A DNA stretch of 45,714 nucleotides, taken from NCBI GenBank assembly GCA_009726125.1, contig WLIT01000009.1, forward strand, positions 1 to 45,714, in the 5' to 3' direction. The DNA is from Actinomycetota bacterium. Lineage in GTDB: Bacteria; Actinomycetota; Actinomycetes; Nanopelagicales; Nanopelagicaceae. Positions 26,188 through 35,288 of this stretch are shown here, in pieces; within the stretch, counting starts at the first letter, position 1, and each line of letters opens with the position of its first letter. The notes below the pieces were generated by a model, which ran no database searches, had not been told where the DNA came from, and saw only the letters and a program-made list of their open reading frames with translations. A program made the translations under genes and the position numbers.

Positions 26188-27116
26188 TAGCGAAGTATGG
26201 CATTAATTTCATCGCTCACAAATTGCTGTAGCACTTCTGCTTCAGGGGTGATTCCAGCAAGAGTGAAATATCCGTGAATAACTCCGTCATATTCGCGATA
26301 AACCGTGGGCACACCAAATTTTCTTAAGAGTTCGGCGTAGTTGTAGCCATCATCTAATAATGGATCGAATTCGGCGGTAGTTATTATTGCTGGGGCTAAT
26401 CCTCTGAAGTCTTTAGCTGCCGCGGGGACTGCATACGGGTTCTTGGCATCAGATTTCTTGGATAGATATTGCTCCCAGAACCATTCCATTGATTGCGTAC
26501 TAAGCCCATATCCAGTAGCGCTGCTATAAGCGGAACCATATTTCATTTCGTTGTCATTGCAAGGATAGATAAGTAATTGAAATGCCAGGTTTACATCACC
26601 AGTATCGCGGGCCTTAATTGCGACACCCGCGGCCAAATTTCCACCTGCGCTGTCACCACCAACCCCAATTTGAGTTGCATCAATACCTAATTTTTCGGCG
26701 TTCTGGGCTACCCACAACAAAGTTGCATAGCAATCATCAAAAGGAATCGGGAATGGTAATTCTGGAGCCTTCTGATAATTGACTGCGATAACAACGAATT
26801 GACCTTTGTTCGCAATCGAACGCAGCGCCTGTTCGTAACTATCTAAGTTATTTAAAACCCAACCGCCACCGTGGAAGAAAACAAGTGCTGGTAATACCGC
26901 ACCTTTAATTGGGCGGTAAATACGAAGTGGTAGATCCGATGTTGGTCCAGGGATGTAACGATGAATCACTTCATATATTTTCTCAGGTTCACCAGATTGA
27001 ATTGCCCGGTTCTCAAGACTTTTTCTGATTACTGCAACTGGCGCCTGCCAAACTTCTGGAAGTCCACTTGTGTTACGTGCTTCAAGAAAAGGAATAAATT
27101 CGGGCTTCAGCGTCAT
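26187..27116 (-). CDS. Alpha/beta hydrolase, HSL/GDXG esterase family
   Basis: 309-residue esterase. The oxyanion-hole motif HGGGW (82-86 from this start) and the nucleophile in GDSAGGN (serine near 156) define the hormone-sensitive-lipase group. The acid and histidine are in EFDPLLDDG and IHGYFT. Likely cleaves short-chain carboxyl esters in the cytoplasm. ATG 27116 lies two bases after the xylB stop and is preferred over the TTG three codons earlier inside xylB. Confidence 0.88.
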   Translation of the reverse strand: MTLKPEFIPFLEARNTSGLPEVWQAPVAVIRKSLENRAIQSGEPEKIYEVIHRYIPGPTSDLPLRIYRPIKGAVLPALVFFHGGGWVLNNLDSYEQALRSIANKGQFVVIAVNYQKAPELPFPIPFDDCYATLLWVAQNAEKLGIDATQIGVGGDSAGGNLAAGVAIKARDTGDVNLAFQLLIYPCNDNEMKYGSAYSSATGYGLSTQSMEWFWEQYLSKKSDAKNPYAVPAAAKDFRGLAPAIITTAEFDPLLDDGYNYAELLRKFGVPTVYREYDGVIHGYFTLAGITPEAEVLQQFVSDEINAILR

Positions 27117-27118
27117 TT

Positions 27119-28594
27119 CTACCAACCTTGCGTCTGGTCGCGAAGCTTGCGATATTTAATTAACACTTCAGGGGTTGGGACTTCTTTAATACTTGTAACT
27201 TCTCCCAAGTTCCATTGTGGTGGGCGATCAGTTCCAAGTAGCGCCCATGCTGCGAGTTTTGCGGCACCAATAGCAACGTATTCACCAGGTGGTGGAATTA
27301 AAACTTCGCGACTAAAGAGCGCCGATGCAATTTTTCCAATTGCCGGATTCTTGGCGGCGCCACCAACAATAAGGATTCGCTTAACTTCAACACCTAACTT
27401 TTCTAACGAGGCAACAGCATCTGCCATTCCACAGAGCATTCCTTCAATCATCGCGCGTGCAAAATCTTCAGGATTTGAGTTTGAAAGATTCATTCCAGAA
27501 AACACACCAGTGGCATCCGGACGATTTGGTGTGCGTTCGCCTTCAAAATAGGGGAGAAGTGTTAAGCCATTCGAGCCAGGTTTCGCTTTGAGTGCTAGTT
27601 CGCCAAGTTCATCATGTGAAACACCGAGAATTCGAGTTGCGGCATCCAAAATTCTCGCTGCATTTAGAGTGCAGACAAGTGGCAGAAAATATCCAGTTCC
27701 ATCAGCAAAGCCGGCGACCTCACCGCTTGCATCGTGGGTTGGAGTTTTAGAAACCGCGAAAGCCGTTCCACTAGTACCAAGTGAGACAACTACATCGCCC
27801 GGTTCTGCGCCAAGGCCGATAGCTGCGGCGGCGTTATCGCCTGTTCCGGCTGCAATTGGAATTCCGCTCTTAGTTTTTATCGCAAAAACTCTCGGTTCAA
27901 CGATTCTAGGGAAAGTTATCTCTTGGTCAATTCCAATTGCTTTTGCAAAAATATCTTTTCGGTATTCATTTTTCACACTATCGAAATAACCAGTTCCACT
28001 TGCATCTCCACGATCGGTAAATAGATCGGCGATTGAGTTACTTCCAGAAATTTTCCAAGAGATCCAATCGTGTGGCAGAGCAATCGCGGCAACTCGCTCC
28101 GCGTTCGCCTTCTCATTCTTCGCAAGCCAACGCACCTTGCTCACGGTAAATGCTGCTACGAGCGCTGAACCAACCGCGCTAGCAATTCCTTGGCCACCGC
28201 CCATTTCATTATTCAACTCTGTTGCTTCTGCCGCAGATCTTGTGTCATTCCAAAGTAGCGCTGGGCGAATAACTTCTCCAGCTTTATCTAGTGCAACCAT
28301 CCCATGTTGTTGACCCGCAACTGCGATTGCTTCAATGCCATCGAAACCGCCTGCCATCTTTATTGCATCTTCAGTCGCGCTCCACCATTTTGCAGGATCA
28401 ACTTCACTGCCATCAGGATGTGGGGCTCGACCTTCGCGAATTAGTTCACCACTAATTGCATCACGAATAACGACTTTTACCGACTGCGTCGAGGTATCAA
28501 TTCCTGCGACTAATCGTGGCTTCTCGCTCAATTTTGCGCTCCAGTCTTTAGGGGATGATTTAACCACCTCTGGGCGGAGGGTAGACTTCCCCAA
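27119..28594 (-). CDS. xylB: Xylulokinase (FGGY family)
   Basis: FGGY carbohydrate kinase of up to 491 residues. Visible motifs are AGIDTSTQSVKVVIRD near the N-terminus, VAGQQHGMVALD, LLWNDTRSAAE, and the ATP-binding GTSGTAFAVSK and VGGAAKNPAIGKI. QQHGMV and the overall pattern fit xylulose as substrate. The first 30 residues before AGIDTSTQS are longer than usual; the TTG start at 28594 is uncertain and a GTG at 28567 is an alternative. No xylose isomerase or xylose transporter is nearby. Confidence 0.9.
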   Translation of the reverse strand: MGKSTLRPEVVKSSPKDWSAKLSEKPRLVAGIDTSTQSVKVVIRDAISGELIREGRAPHPDGSEVDPAKWWSATEDAIKMAGGFDGIEAIAVAGQQHGMVALDKAGEVIRPALLWNDTRSAAEATELNNEMGGGQGIASAVGSALVAAFTVSKVRWLAKNEKANAERVAAIALPHDWISWKISGSNSIADLFTDRGDASGTGYFDSVKNEYRKDIFAKAIGIDQEITFPRIVEPRVFAIKTKSGIPIAAGTGDNAAAAIGLGAEPGDVVVSLGTSGTAFAVSKTPTHDASGEVAGFADGTGYFLPLVCTLNAARILDAATRILGVSHDELGELALKAKPGSNGLTLLPYFEGERTPNRPDATGVFSGMNLSNSNPEDFARAMIEGMLCGMADAVASLEKLGVEVKRILIVGGAAKNPAIGKIASALFSREVLIPPPGEYVAIGAAKLAAWALLGTDRPPQWNLGEVTSIKEVPTPEVLIKYRKLRDQTQGW

Positions 28595-28643
28595 TCGAAA
28601 CTAGTTTTTCATGCACTATTAAATATTAAATCGGGAGTAAATG

Positions 28644-29669
28644 ATGCGTATTGGTGTCCTAACAGGTGGCGGAGATTGCCCAGGATTAAATGCTGTGATT
28701 CGTGCCGTAGTTCGTAAAGGCGTAAAAGAGTATGGCTATGAATTCGTGGGCTTCCGCGATGGTTGGAAGGGTCCACTTGAAGGCTTAACAGTGCCTTTGG
28801 ATATGAAAACAACTCGTGGCATCTTGCCTCGCGGTGGAACAATCCTTGGCTCCTCTCGTACCAATCCATTCAAGATTGAAAATGGTGTTGAACGCATCAA
28901 AGAGAATCTTGCAAAGATGAATATCGATGCCCTTGTAGCAATCGGTGGTGAAGACACTCTTGGCGTCGCAACAAAACTTGACTCACTTGGCGTAAAAGTT
29001 GTCGGAGTTCCAAAGACAATTGATAATGATTTGAATAACACGGATTACACATTTGGTTTCGATACTTCAGTAAATATTGCCGTTGAAGCAATCGACCGTC
29101 TACATACAACAGCTGAGTCTCATCACCGTGCACTTATCGTTGAAGTCATGGGCCGTCATGCTGGCTGGATTGCACTACATGCAGGAATCGCTGGTGGCGC
29201 TTCATGTATTTTGATTCCAGAAGTTAAATTCTCAGTCGACAAGGTTTGCGAATGGGTGAATTCCCGTTTCGAATCTTCTTATGCTCCAATTATTGTGATT
29301 GCCGAAGGTGCAATTCCACAAGATGGTGACATGGTTGTTAAGGATCAAACTCTTGACTCATTTGGTCACGTAAAACTTTCAGGAATTGGCGAATGGCTTG
29401 CTGGTCAGATTGAAGAGAAGACAGGCAAAGAGGCTCGTACTTCAGTGCTTGGTCACATCCAACGTGGTGGTTCACCTACCGCCTTCGATCGCGTTCTAGC
29501 TACTCGATTTGGTTTACATGCTATTACTGCGATTCACGAAGGTGATTTCGGCAAGATGGTTGCACTCCATGGAACCAAAATTGAACGTGTGCCACTTGCC
29601 TCTGCAACTACCCAGTTAAAGTTAGTTACCCCCGATCTTTACGCTGAAGCGCAGGTTTTCTTCGGTTAA
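28644..29669 (+). CDS. pfkA: 6-phosphofructokinase, predicted PPi-dependent
   Basis: 341-residue group III PFK catalysing the fructose-6-phosphate to fructose-1,6-bisphosphate step. The substrate segments PKTIDNDL and MGRHAGW are intact. Phosphoryl-donor residues are D104 (GGEDTLG) and K124 (VPKTIDND). In the family, Asp at 104 with Lys at 124 marks pyrophosphate use, whereas ATP-using actinobacterial enzymes have GGEGT. It should therefore use PPi and be reversible. ATG 28644 is chosen over ATG 28641 because GGGAG (28633-28637) is then 6 bases away and the protein starts MRIGVLTGGGD as in relatives. Confidence 0.93.
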   Translation: MRIGVLTGGGDCPGLNAVIRAVVRKGVKEYGYEFVGFRDGWKGPLEGLTVPLDMKTTRGILPRGGTILGSSRTNPFKIENGVERIKENLAKMNIDALVAIGGEDTLGVATKLDSLGVKVVGVPKTIDNDLNNTDYTFGFDTSVNIAVEAIDRLHTTAESHHRALIVEVMGRHAGWIALHAGIAGGASCILIPEVKFSVDKVCEWVNSRFESSYAPIIVIAEGAIPQDGDMVVKDQTLDSFGHVKLSGIGEWLAGQIEEKTGKEARTSVLGHIQRGGSPTAFDRVLATRFGLHAITAIHEGDFGKMVALHGTKIERVPLASATTQLKLVTPDLYAEAQVFFG

Positions 29670-29692
29670 TAGGCTTAATAGGCTTAATAGGT
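29666..29692 (+). repeat. Three 9-base tandem units after pfkA
   Basis: TTAATAGGC at 29666-29674 and 29675-29683, then TTAATAGGT at 29684-29692. The first unit contains the pfkA stop codon. It is likely replication slippage. Confidence 0.85.
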
Positions 29693-29715
29693 AGGCACCA
29701 ATTTCCCCAACTCTC

Positions 29716-29721
29716 TAAACT
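29716..29721 (+). promoter_or_regulatory. Candidate -10 box (TAAACT) before DAHP synthase
   Basis: TAAACT ends 7 bases before the ATG at 29729. AAGGA (29723-29727) could instead serve as a ribosome binding site for the ATG at 29732 if transcription starts upstream. Confidence 0.35.
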
Positions 29722-29728
29722 TAAGGAC

Positions 29729-31072
29729 ATGATGAATATCGATTCGCTATTTACTCCCGGCCTTGTGGCAGCACAACAACCACAATGGCCCGGCGGTGTT
29801 GATGGTCCGCAAGTTACGAAGGCAGTAGAAACGCTACGTAAAGTGCCGCCGTTAGTTTTCGCAGGAGAGTGCGACACGCTTAAAGAGAAGATTGCAATCG
29901 CACAAGAAGGTAAAGCTTTCTGGTTGCAAGGTGGCGATTGCGCCGAAACTTTCGAAGCGGCAACAGCAGATTCAATTCGTAATCGAATTAAAACAATTCT
30001 TCAGATGGCGGCAGTTCTTCAATATTTTGCCAGCCTTCCAGTAATTAAAGTTGGTCGTATGGCCGGGCAATTCGCTAAGCCAAGAAGTAGTGATAATGAA
30101 ACCCGTGGTGATGTAACACTTCCGGCTTATCGCGGAGATGCGGTAAATGATTTAGCGTTCACACTTGAGGCGCGTACTCCAAATCCTGATCGCTTAGTTC
30201 AGGTCTACAACACATCTTCTTCAACTCTGAATTTAGTTCGCGCATTTACTCAAGGTGGATTCGCGGACATTCGTCGCGTTCATGAATGGAATAAAGGTTT
30301 CGCTAAAGATCCACGCTTTGGCGCACGCTACGAGCAAATGGCTAATGAAATTGGTCGCTCACTAGATTTCATGGCATCAGCTGGCGTTGATCCATCATCT
30401 TTTAAAACTGTCGATTTCTACTCGTCACATGAAGCCTTAATTCTTGAATACGAGAAGGCCCTTACTCGCATCGATTCCCGCACAGATCTTCCTTACGACG
30501 TTTCAGCACACTTCCTCTGGATTGGTGAGCGCACTCGTCAACTTGATGGCGCACATATGGATTTCGCTTCAAAGATTCAAAACCCAATTGGGATCAAGCT
30601 GGGGCCAAAGAGCACGGTTGAAGATGCACTAGCAATGATTAAGAAGCTAAACCCAAGTAATGAACCGGGTCGATTAACTTTCATTACTCGCATGGGTGCA
30701 TCACTTATCCGCGAAAAACTGCCAACGCTAGTTAAGGCTGTTACAGATTCGGGAGCAAAGGTTCTCTGGGTCTGCGATCCAATGCACGGAAATACTTATG
30801 AAGCCCCAAGTGGTTACAAGACTCGCAAATTTGATGATGTACTTGACGAAGTACGCGGCTTCTTTGAAGTCCATAAAGCCCTAGGCACACATCCTGGCGG
30901 CATACATATTGAACTAACCGGTGATGACGTCACAGAATGCGTTGGCGGTGGCGAACAAATCTTGGAATCAGACTTGGCTACCCGCTACGAGAGCGCTTGC
31001 GACCCTCGCTTGAACCACACTCAATCCCTTGAGCTCGCATTTTTAGTTGCAGAAATGTTACGCGATCACTAA
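29729..31072 (+). CDS. 3-deoxy-7-phosphoheptulonate synthase, class II
   Basis: 447-residue class II (plant/mycobacterial type) DAHP synthase, the first step of the shikimate pathway from PEP and erythrose 4-phosphate. Visible marks are LVFAGECDTL, WLQGGDCAE with the metal-ligand cysteine, KVGRMAGQFAKPRS, HFLWIGERTRQLDGAH, GIKLGPKS, ITRMGA, WVCDPMHGNT and GGIHIELTGDDVTECVGG. Length is normal. The second ATG at 29732 is an alternative start. Confidence 0.95.
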   Translation: MMNIDSLFTPGLVAAQQPQWPGGVDGPQVTKAVETLRKVPPLVFAGECDTLKEKIAIAQEGKAFWLQGGDCAETFEAATADSIRNRIKTILQMAAVLQYFASLPVIKVGRMAGQFAKPRSSDNETRGDVTLPAYRGDAVNDLAFTLEARTPNPDRLVQVYNTSSSTLNLVRAFTQGGFADIRRVHEWNKGFAKDPRFGARYEQMANEIGRSLDFMASAGVDPSSFKTVDFYSSHEALILEYEKALTRIDSRTDLPYDVSAHFLWIGERTRQLDGAHMDFASKIQNPIGIKLGPKSTVEDALAMIKKLNPSNEPGRLTFITRMGASLIREKLPTLVKAVTDSGAKVLWVCDPMHGNTYEAPSGYKTRKFDDVLDEVRGFFEVHKALGTHPGGIHIELTGDDVTECVGGGEQILESDLATRYESACDPRLNHTQSLELAFLVAEMLRDH

Positions 31073-31080
31073 ATCCGCAT

Positions 31081-31086
31081 TAGCCT
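31081..31086 (+). promoter_or_regulatory. Candidate leaderless -10 box (TAGCCT)
   Basis: TAGCCT ends 6 bases before the ogt ATG in a 20-base gap after DAHP synthase. The same hexamer precedes metF. Confidence 0.45.
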
Positions 31087-31092
31087 TATCGG

Positions 31093-31584
31093 ATGCTTTT
31101 CCAAGCAACTCATAAGACACCAATCGGTGAGTTGTTCCTTGTGAGCGATGAACATATCTTGCTTGCCTCAGGATTTCGAAGTTTTAAAGATCTTCTAGCC
31201 CGCATGGATCAAGCTGATGCTAAACGCGAAGTAAAGAGCGTTAAAAACATCCCGATCATTAGCGATTTAATTTCTGACTACTTCGCCGGAGATTTGACCG
31301 CGCTCGGGGGAATCAAGGTTCGCCAATCAGGTGCTGAATTTTCGCAAGAAGTTTGGAAAGCAATGCGAAAAATTCCAGTCGGAAAAACTTGGTCATACTC
31401 TGATTTAGCTGATCGCGCAGGTTCACCAAACGCGGTCCGAGCCGCTGGAACTGCATGCGCTAAAAATTTAATCGCACCAATCGTTCCATGCCACCGTGTT
31501 GTAAAGAGTGGTGGGGCGCTTGGAAATTATGGTTATGGTCTTGAAGTTAAAGAGTGGTTACTGCAACACGAAGGTGCGATTTAA
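31093..31584 (+). CDS. ogt: Methylated-DNA--protein-cysteine methyltransferase
   Basis: 163-residue suicide DNA-repair protein that takes O6-alkyl groups from guanine. The acceptor is C133 in IVPCHRVV. The arginine-finger helix segment SPNAVRAAGTACAKN precedes it. Length matches the Ogt group without an Ada domain. The last four bases overlap the convergent transporter gene. Confidence 0.94.
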   Translation: MLFQATHKTPIGELFLVSDEHILLASGFRSFKDLLARMDQADAKREVKSVKNIPIISDLISDYFAGDLTALGGIKVRQSGAEFSQEVWKAMRKIPVGKTWSYSDLADRAGSPNAVRAAGTACAKNLIAPIVPCHRVVKSGGALGNYGYGLEVKEWLLQHEGAI

Positions 31585-32447
31585 ACCTTTTCAGTTTTCC
31601 GTTGATCAAGCAGAATAATTAAATACATTGAGGCCATAACAAGAATTCCACCGAGTGCAATACGCAAAGTTAGTGGCTCTGAAAGTAACCAAATTCCAAA
31701 GGCCGCGGCAAATACAACTTCCATCGCCAAAATAACCGCAACACTCGATGGCTTAATAAATGATTGCGCCCATGTTTGGACAATGAATGCCAAAGCAGTC
31801 GCGAATAGCGCGGTGTAAATAATTGACCACCAGACACCTGAATCTGGCGGAGTATTGAATCCGCTCTTGAAGCTTGCGGCAAAAGTTAGAAGTGCGCAGG
31901 TCCCGAGTTGTAGAACCGTGAGTGCATATGTATCTAAGCCCTTTGACCATTCTCCGAGGGCCACAATATGTAGTGCGAAGAATATGGCGCTCACCAGAAC
32001 TAAGAATTCACCAAGCCCAAAACTTAATCCTTTAAGGGATAGAAGTGCCAGCCCCACAGTTGCCATGAATACAGCAAACCATTCGATACGAGTGATGTTC
32101 TTCTTTAAGATTAATGCTGCAACGACGGGTGTGAAGACGACATACAACCCGGTGATGAATCCAGTATTTGAAACGGTGGTTAACGTTAGGCCAAATGATT
32201 GAAAGATGTAACCGCTACCTAGGAATAATCCAATCAGAGCGCCCTTCTTTACAAATGCTAAATTAAATCTACGAAGTACGGATGGCTTGATCAGAATAAG
32301 TACTAACGTCGCAATCGCAAAGCGCCAAGCTAGAAATGAATTAACATCAAGTCTTTCTAGGGTGCCCTTCATCGAAGCAAAAGCGCCACCCCAAATAGCT
32401 GCTACCAAGGTGAGCATCAAGCTAGAAAATACTTTGCTCTCTTTCAC
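31581..32447 (-). CDS. EamA/DMT-family transporter (2)
   Basis: 288-residue, about ten-helix metabolite exporter of the DMT superfamily (N-terminal VAAIWGGAFASMKGTLERLD, central EFLVLVSAIFFALHIVALGEWS, C-terminal SEPLTLRIALGGILVMASMYL). It shows only family-level similarity to the other EamA protein in this window. The start overlaps the end of nfo by ATGA, so the two are co-translated. Confidence 0.86.
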   Translation of the reverse strand: MKESKVFSSLMLTLVAAIWGGAFASMKGTLERLDVNSFLAWRFAIATLVLILIKPSVLRRFNLAFVKKGALIGLFLGSGYIFQSFGLTLTTVSNTGFITGLYVVFTPVVAALILKKNITRIEWFAVFMATVGLALLSLKGLSFGLGEFLVLVSAIFFALHIVALGEWSKGLDTYALTVLQLGTCALLTFAASFKSGFNTPPDSGVWWSIIYTALFATALAFIVQTWAQSFIKPSSVAVILAMEVVFAAAFGIWLLSEPLTLRIALGGILVMASMYLIILLDQRKTEKV

Positions 32448-33316
32448 TTAATCTTCGCCCGCATCTGAGAAAGCAGAGCAATTTCCTCGCCATGCTTCGC
32501 TTCCATTCCCGGTGTTTCAAGGATTAGGGGAGCGTTCTGCGCAACAGGGTGTGCGAGCAGCTCTTCAAATGGCTTGATGCCAATTTCACCATCACCAAGA
32601 TTTTGATGGCGATCTTTTAGCGCACCACAAACATCCATTGAGTCATTTGCGTGAATGAGCTGAATTCTTTCGATACCAACTAGTTTTACAAGCAAATTTA
32701 GAGTTTCAGTCATTCCACCCTTCTTTGCAATGTCATGGCCGGCGGCGAAAACGTGGCAGGTATCTAAACAGACCCCAACCTTTGGATGCCATTCGAGCGC
32801 TTCAAAGTAATGGAGCAAATCATCTAATTTTTTAACAAGGGATTGGCCTTGCCCTGCTGTTGGTTCAAGCAAGAGCCAAGGATCTTCGTCGGTTAACTTG
32901 TTTAAAACTGGCATCATCCCTTTTTTGATTTGCTTCCAAGCCTTGTCAACATGACCAGCATCAACGGCTGAACCAGTATGAATTACTGCGCCTTTAGAAC
33001 CAATCTCTTTTGCGCGCTTAAGGGAATAGGCAGTGGAGGCTACTGAATTCTCATATGTAGCAACTGTTGGTGAACCTAAATTTATTAGGAAAGGTGCATG
33101 AACATAAGTTTCAATATCTAGCTCTAACGCTTTATCACGAAACAATTTATCGGCTTCTAGGTTTGCATCGGGCATCGCCCAACCTCGGGGATTAGATGCA
33201 AACACTTGAATCGCTTCGGCCTTAACTTCCTGGGCATATGCAATTGATCTCTTTGCCATGCCACCAGAAGTGGGGGTGTGGGCTCCCAATCTTGGAAGTT
33301 TAATTGGGCTGGCCAT
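32444..33316 (-). CDS. nfo: Deoxyribonuclease IV (endonuclease IV)
   Basis: 290-residue TIM-barrel AP endonuclease with three zinc ions. Family features are RLGAHTPTSGG at the start, VHAPFLINLGSP, LLEPTAGQG, GVCLDTCHVFAAGHD, LIHANDSMDVCGALKDRHQNLGDGEIG and LILETPG. ATG 33316 is chosen because a TAGGGT box ends 6 bases upstream, giving a leaderless start with MASPIKLPRLGAH; the TTG at 33322 would sit immediately at that box. Confidence 0.94.
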   Translation of the reverse strand: MASPIKLPRLGAHTPTSGGMAKRSIAYAQEVKAEAIQVFASNPRGWAMPDANLEADKLFRDKALELDIETYVHAPFLINLGSPTVATYENSVASTAYSLKRAKEIGSKGAVIHTGSAVDAGHVDKAWKQIKKGMMPVLNKLTDEDPWLLLEPTAGQGQSLVKKLDDLLHYFEALEWHPKVGVCLDTCHVFAAGHDIAKKGGMTETLNLLVKLVGIERIQLIHANDSMDVCGALKDRHQNLGDGEIGIKPFEELLAHPVAQNAPLILETPGMEAKHGEEIALLSQMRAKIK

Positions 33317-33322
33317 TGGCAA

Positions 33323-33328
33323 ACCCTA
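33323..33328 (-). promoter_or_regulatory. Candidate leaderless -10 box (TAGGGT)
   Basis: Minus-strand TAGGGT ends 6 bases before ATG 33316 of nfo; it supports that start. Confidence 0.45.
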
Positions 33329-33347
33329 ACTCATACTTAAGAAAAAG

Positions 33348-35276
33348 TTAGCCCAGAGTAATAGTGACAGTCGATCCAGGAGCCACCGCAGTACCCGATT
33401 TAGGTGAAATATTGGTAACTGATTTCTTCTTCCCAATATATTTGAAATTGACATTGAAACCGAGGTCTTCAAGAATTTTAGCAGCGGCCATCTTTGAGAG
33501 TGAATAAACATTTGGTACGAAAATCTTCGACGGACCTTTTGAAATTGTTAGAAGTATTTTCTCGCCCATGCCAACCGTAGATACATCGCTCGGGGTCTGG
33601 GAAATAACGGTACCAATCGGCACAGTTTCGCTATATTCATATTTGCTGCTCACAACTAATCCAGATGAGGTTAATTCATTTAGGGCCTCATCACTAGTTT
33701 TGCCCTGGTAATTAGTTAGGTCGATTTGTTCAGTACCTTTACTTATAACAAAATCAACAGTGCTCTCTTTGCGAACATCTGAACCGCTGGCGGGGCTGCC
33801 ATCTATCAGTAATCCAGCTTCATAGAGTGCGCTAAATTTTTCAGTTACTCTGCCAACTTTTAAGTTAGCTTTCTGAATTGCAGCCGTTGCATCTTCGATT
33901 GTTAATCCTGCAAGATCTGGTACTTGAATTCGTTCTTTACCTTTAGAAATAATTAAGTGAACCGTTCCAGCAATTGCGATTCGACCGCCACCTGCAGGGT
34001 CAGATGTAATAACTTTCCCCATAGGGACATCTTCACTAAAAACCTTTTGAGTCACATCAGTAGTTAGTCCTAGTTTGGCCACTGTTTCCGAGGCCTGCTT
34101 TTGCGTAATGCCAGCGAGAGATGGAACGACAATCTTGTTTCCCGGTCCGGAAATTGTGTACCAACTTCCGGCAACTATCACAAAAACAATGAACAGAGCG
34201 ATTGCACGGTTTCGCTTTACCCGGCTGGAAACTTTACGTTTTCGTTGAACCTGGTTTGTCGCGCTCTTCTTCCTCGCCGAATTAGTATTTTCGCGCATGA
34301 CATTGCCCCTCTTTAGATCAATCTGGGTTGTAACACTCTTTAAGATTTCCAACTTGCTACGTTTCTTCTTTTCGGTTCTGGCTTTTGGTATAGGAATATC
34401 TAACTCAAGGCTCATTTGGCGGCGTTTAGGATCAAGCTTTGAAAGTAGTGCCAGGATTTGCTCCTGCATCGCACCTGCATCCTTGTAACGTTTGTCCGCG
34501 TTATTTGCCGTCGCCTTTAAGGTTATTTCATCGAGCTCTGGTGGAACGCTTGGATTTAGCGTGGACGGTGCTGGAATATTCTCATTGACATGCATGTATG
34601 CAATTTGAATTGGGCTCTCGCCATCAAATGGCTTTTTCCCCGTCAACATTTCAAAGAGCACGATACCGAGGGCATAAACATCACTGCGCATATCTGATAC
34701 GCCGCGCTGAACTTGCTCAGGGGATAGATAAGAGACACTTCCCAAAATTACACTTGATTCAACGGTAAGGGTTGATCCAATTTCTGCGCCCTTGGCTAAT
34801 CCAAAGTCAGCAATCTTTACTCTGCCATCTTTAGAAATCAACACATTTTCGGGCTTTATATCGCGGTGCAAGATTCCATTTTTATGCGCAGCAGCCATCG
34901 CTGAAATGATTGGGGCGAAGTACCTTAAACTTTCGGTAACTCCTAGAGCACCTTGATCGACTATGACATCTCGCAGCGTAAAACCTTCGATGTATTCCAT
35001 AACAATAAAGACAGCTGGAACACCACCTTCATTCCAACCTTGATCTTGAATCGCAACAATATTTGGATGAGCTAGCGCCGCCGCCGCCTTTGCTTCTCGG
35101 ATAAATCGAGCAACGAAATCTTCATCATTAGCTAAATGCGGGTGCATGATTTTTACGGCTACCGGACGATCTAACCGAAGATCAAGTGCGTAATAAATTG
35201 TCGCCATGCCACCTGAAGCGACAACGCGTTTTAGTTGGTAGCGATCATCAATTATTTCGCCGGTTAAGTCGGACAC
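33348..35276 (-). CDS. Serine/threonine protein kinase with PASTA domains (PknB-like)
   Basis: 642-residue membrane kinase. The kinase domain (about 12-278) has the ATP-binding K42, HRDIKPEN with D139, and DFG with D157. A basic linker is followed by one membrane helix (about 358-377) and four extracellular PASTA repeats (about 381-446, 449-515, 516-582 and 583-642) that bind muropeptide or lipid II. Such kinases couple cell-wall state to growth and division. It starts with GTG 6 bases after a TAAGAT box. No cognate phosphatase is adjacent. PknB or PknL equivalence is not resolved. Confidence 0.93.
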   Translation of the reverse strand: MSDLTGEIIDDRYQLKRVVASGGMATIYYALDLRLDRPVAVKIMHPHLANDEDFVARFIREAKAAAALAHPNIVAIQDQGWNEGGVPAVFIVMEYIEGFTLRDVIVDQGALGVTESLRYFAPIISAMAAAHKNGILHRDIKPENVLISKDGRVKIADFGLAKGAEIGSTLTVESSVILGSVSYLSPEQVQRGVSDMRSDVYALGIVLFEMLTGKKPFDGESPIQIAYMHVNENIPAPSTLNPSVPPELDEITLKATANNADKRYKDAGAMQEQILALLSKLDPKRRQMSLELDIPIPKARTEKKKRSKLEILKSVTTQIDLKRGNVMRENTNSARKKSATNQVQRKRKVSSRVKRNRAIALFIVFVIVAGSWYTISGPGNKIVVPSLAGITQKQASETVAKLGLTTDVTQKVFSEDVPMGKVITSDPAGGGRIAIAGTVHLIISKGKERIQVPDLAGLTIEDATAAIQKANLKVGRVTEKFSALYEAGLLIDGSPASGSDVRKESTVDFVISKGTEQIDLTNYQGKTSDEALNELTSSGLVVSSKYEYSETVPIGTVISQTPSDVSTVGMGEKILLTISKGPSKIFVPNVYSLSKMAAAKILEDLGFNVNFKYIGKKKSVTNISPKSGTAVAPGSTVTITLG

Positions 35277-35282
35277 GCTTAA

Positions 35283-35288
35283 ATCTTA
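35283..35288 (-). promoter_or_regulatory. Candidate leaderless -10 box (TAAGAT)
   Basis: Minus-strand TAAGAT ends 6 bases before the GTG of the PASTA kinase and overlaps the stop codon of the upstream P-loop gene by three bases. Confidence 0.45.
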
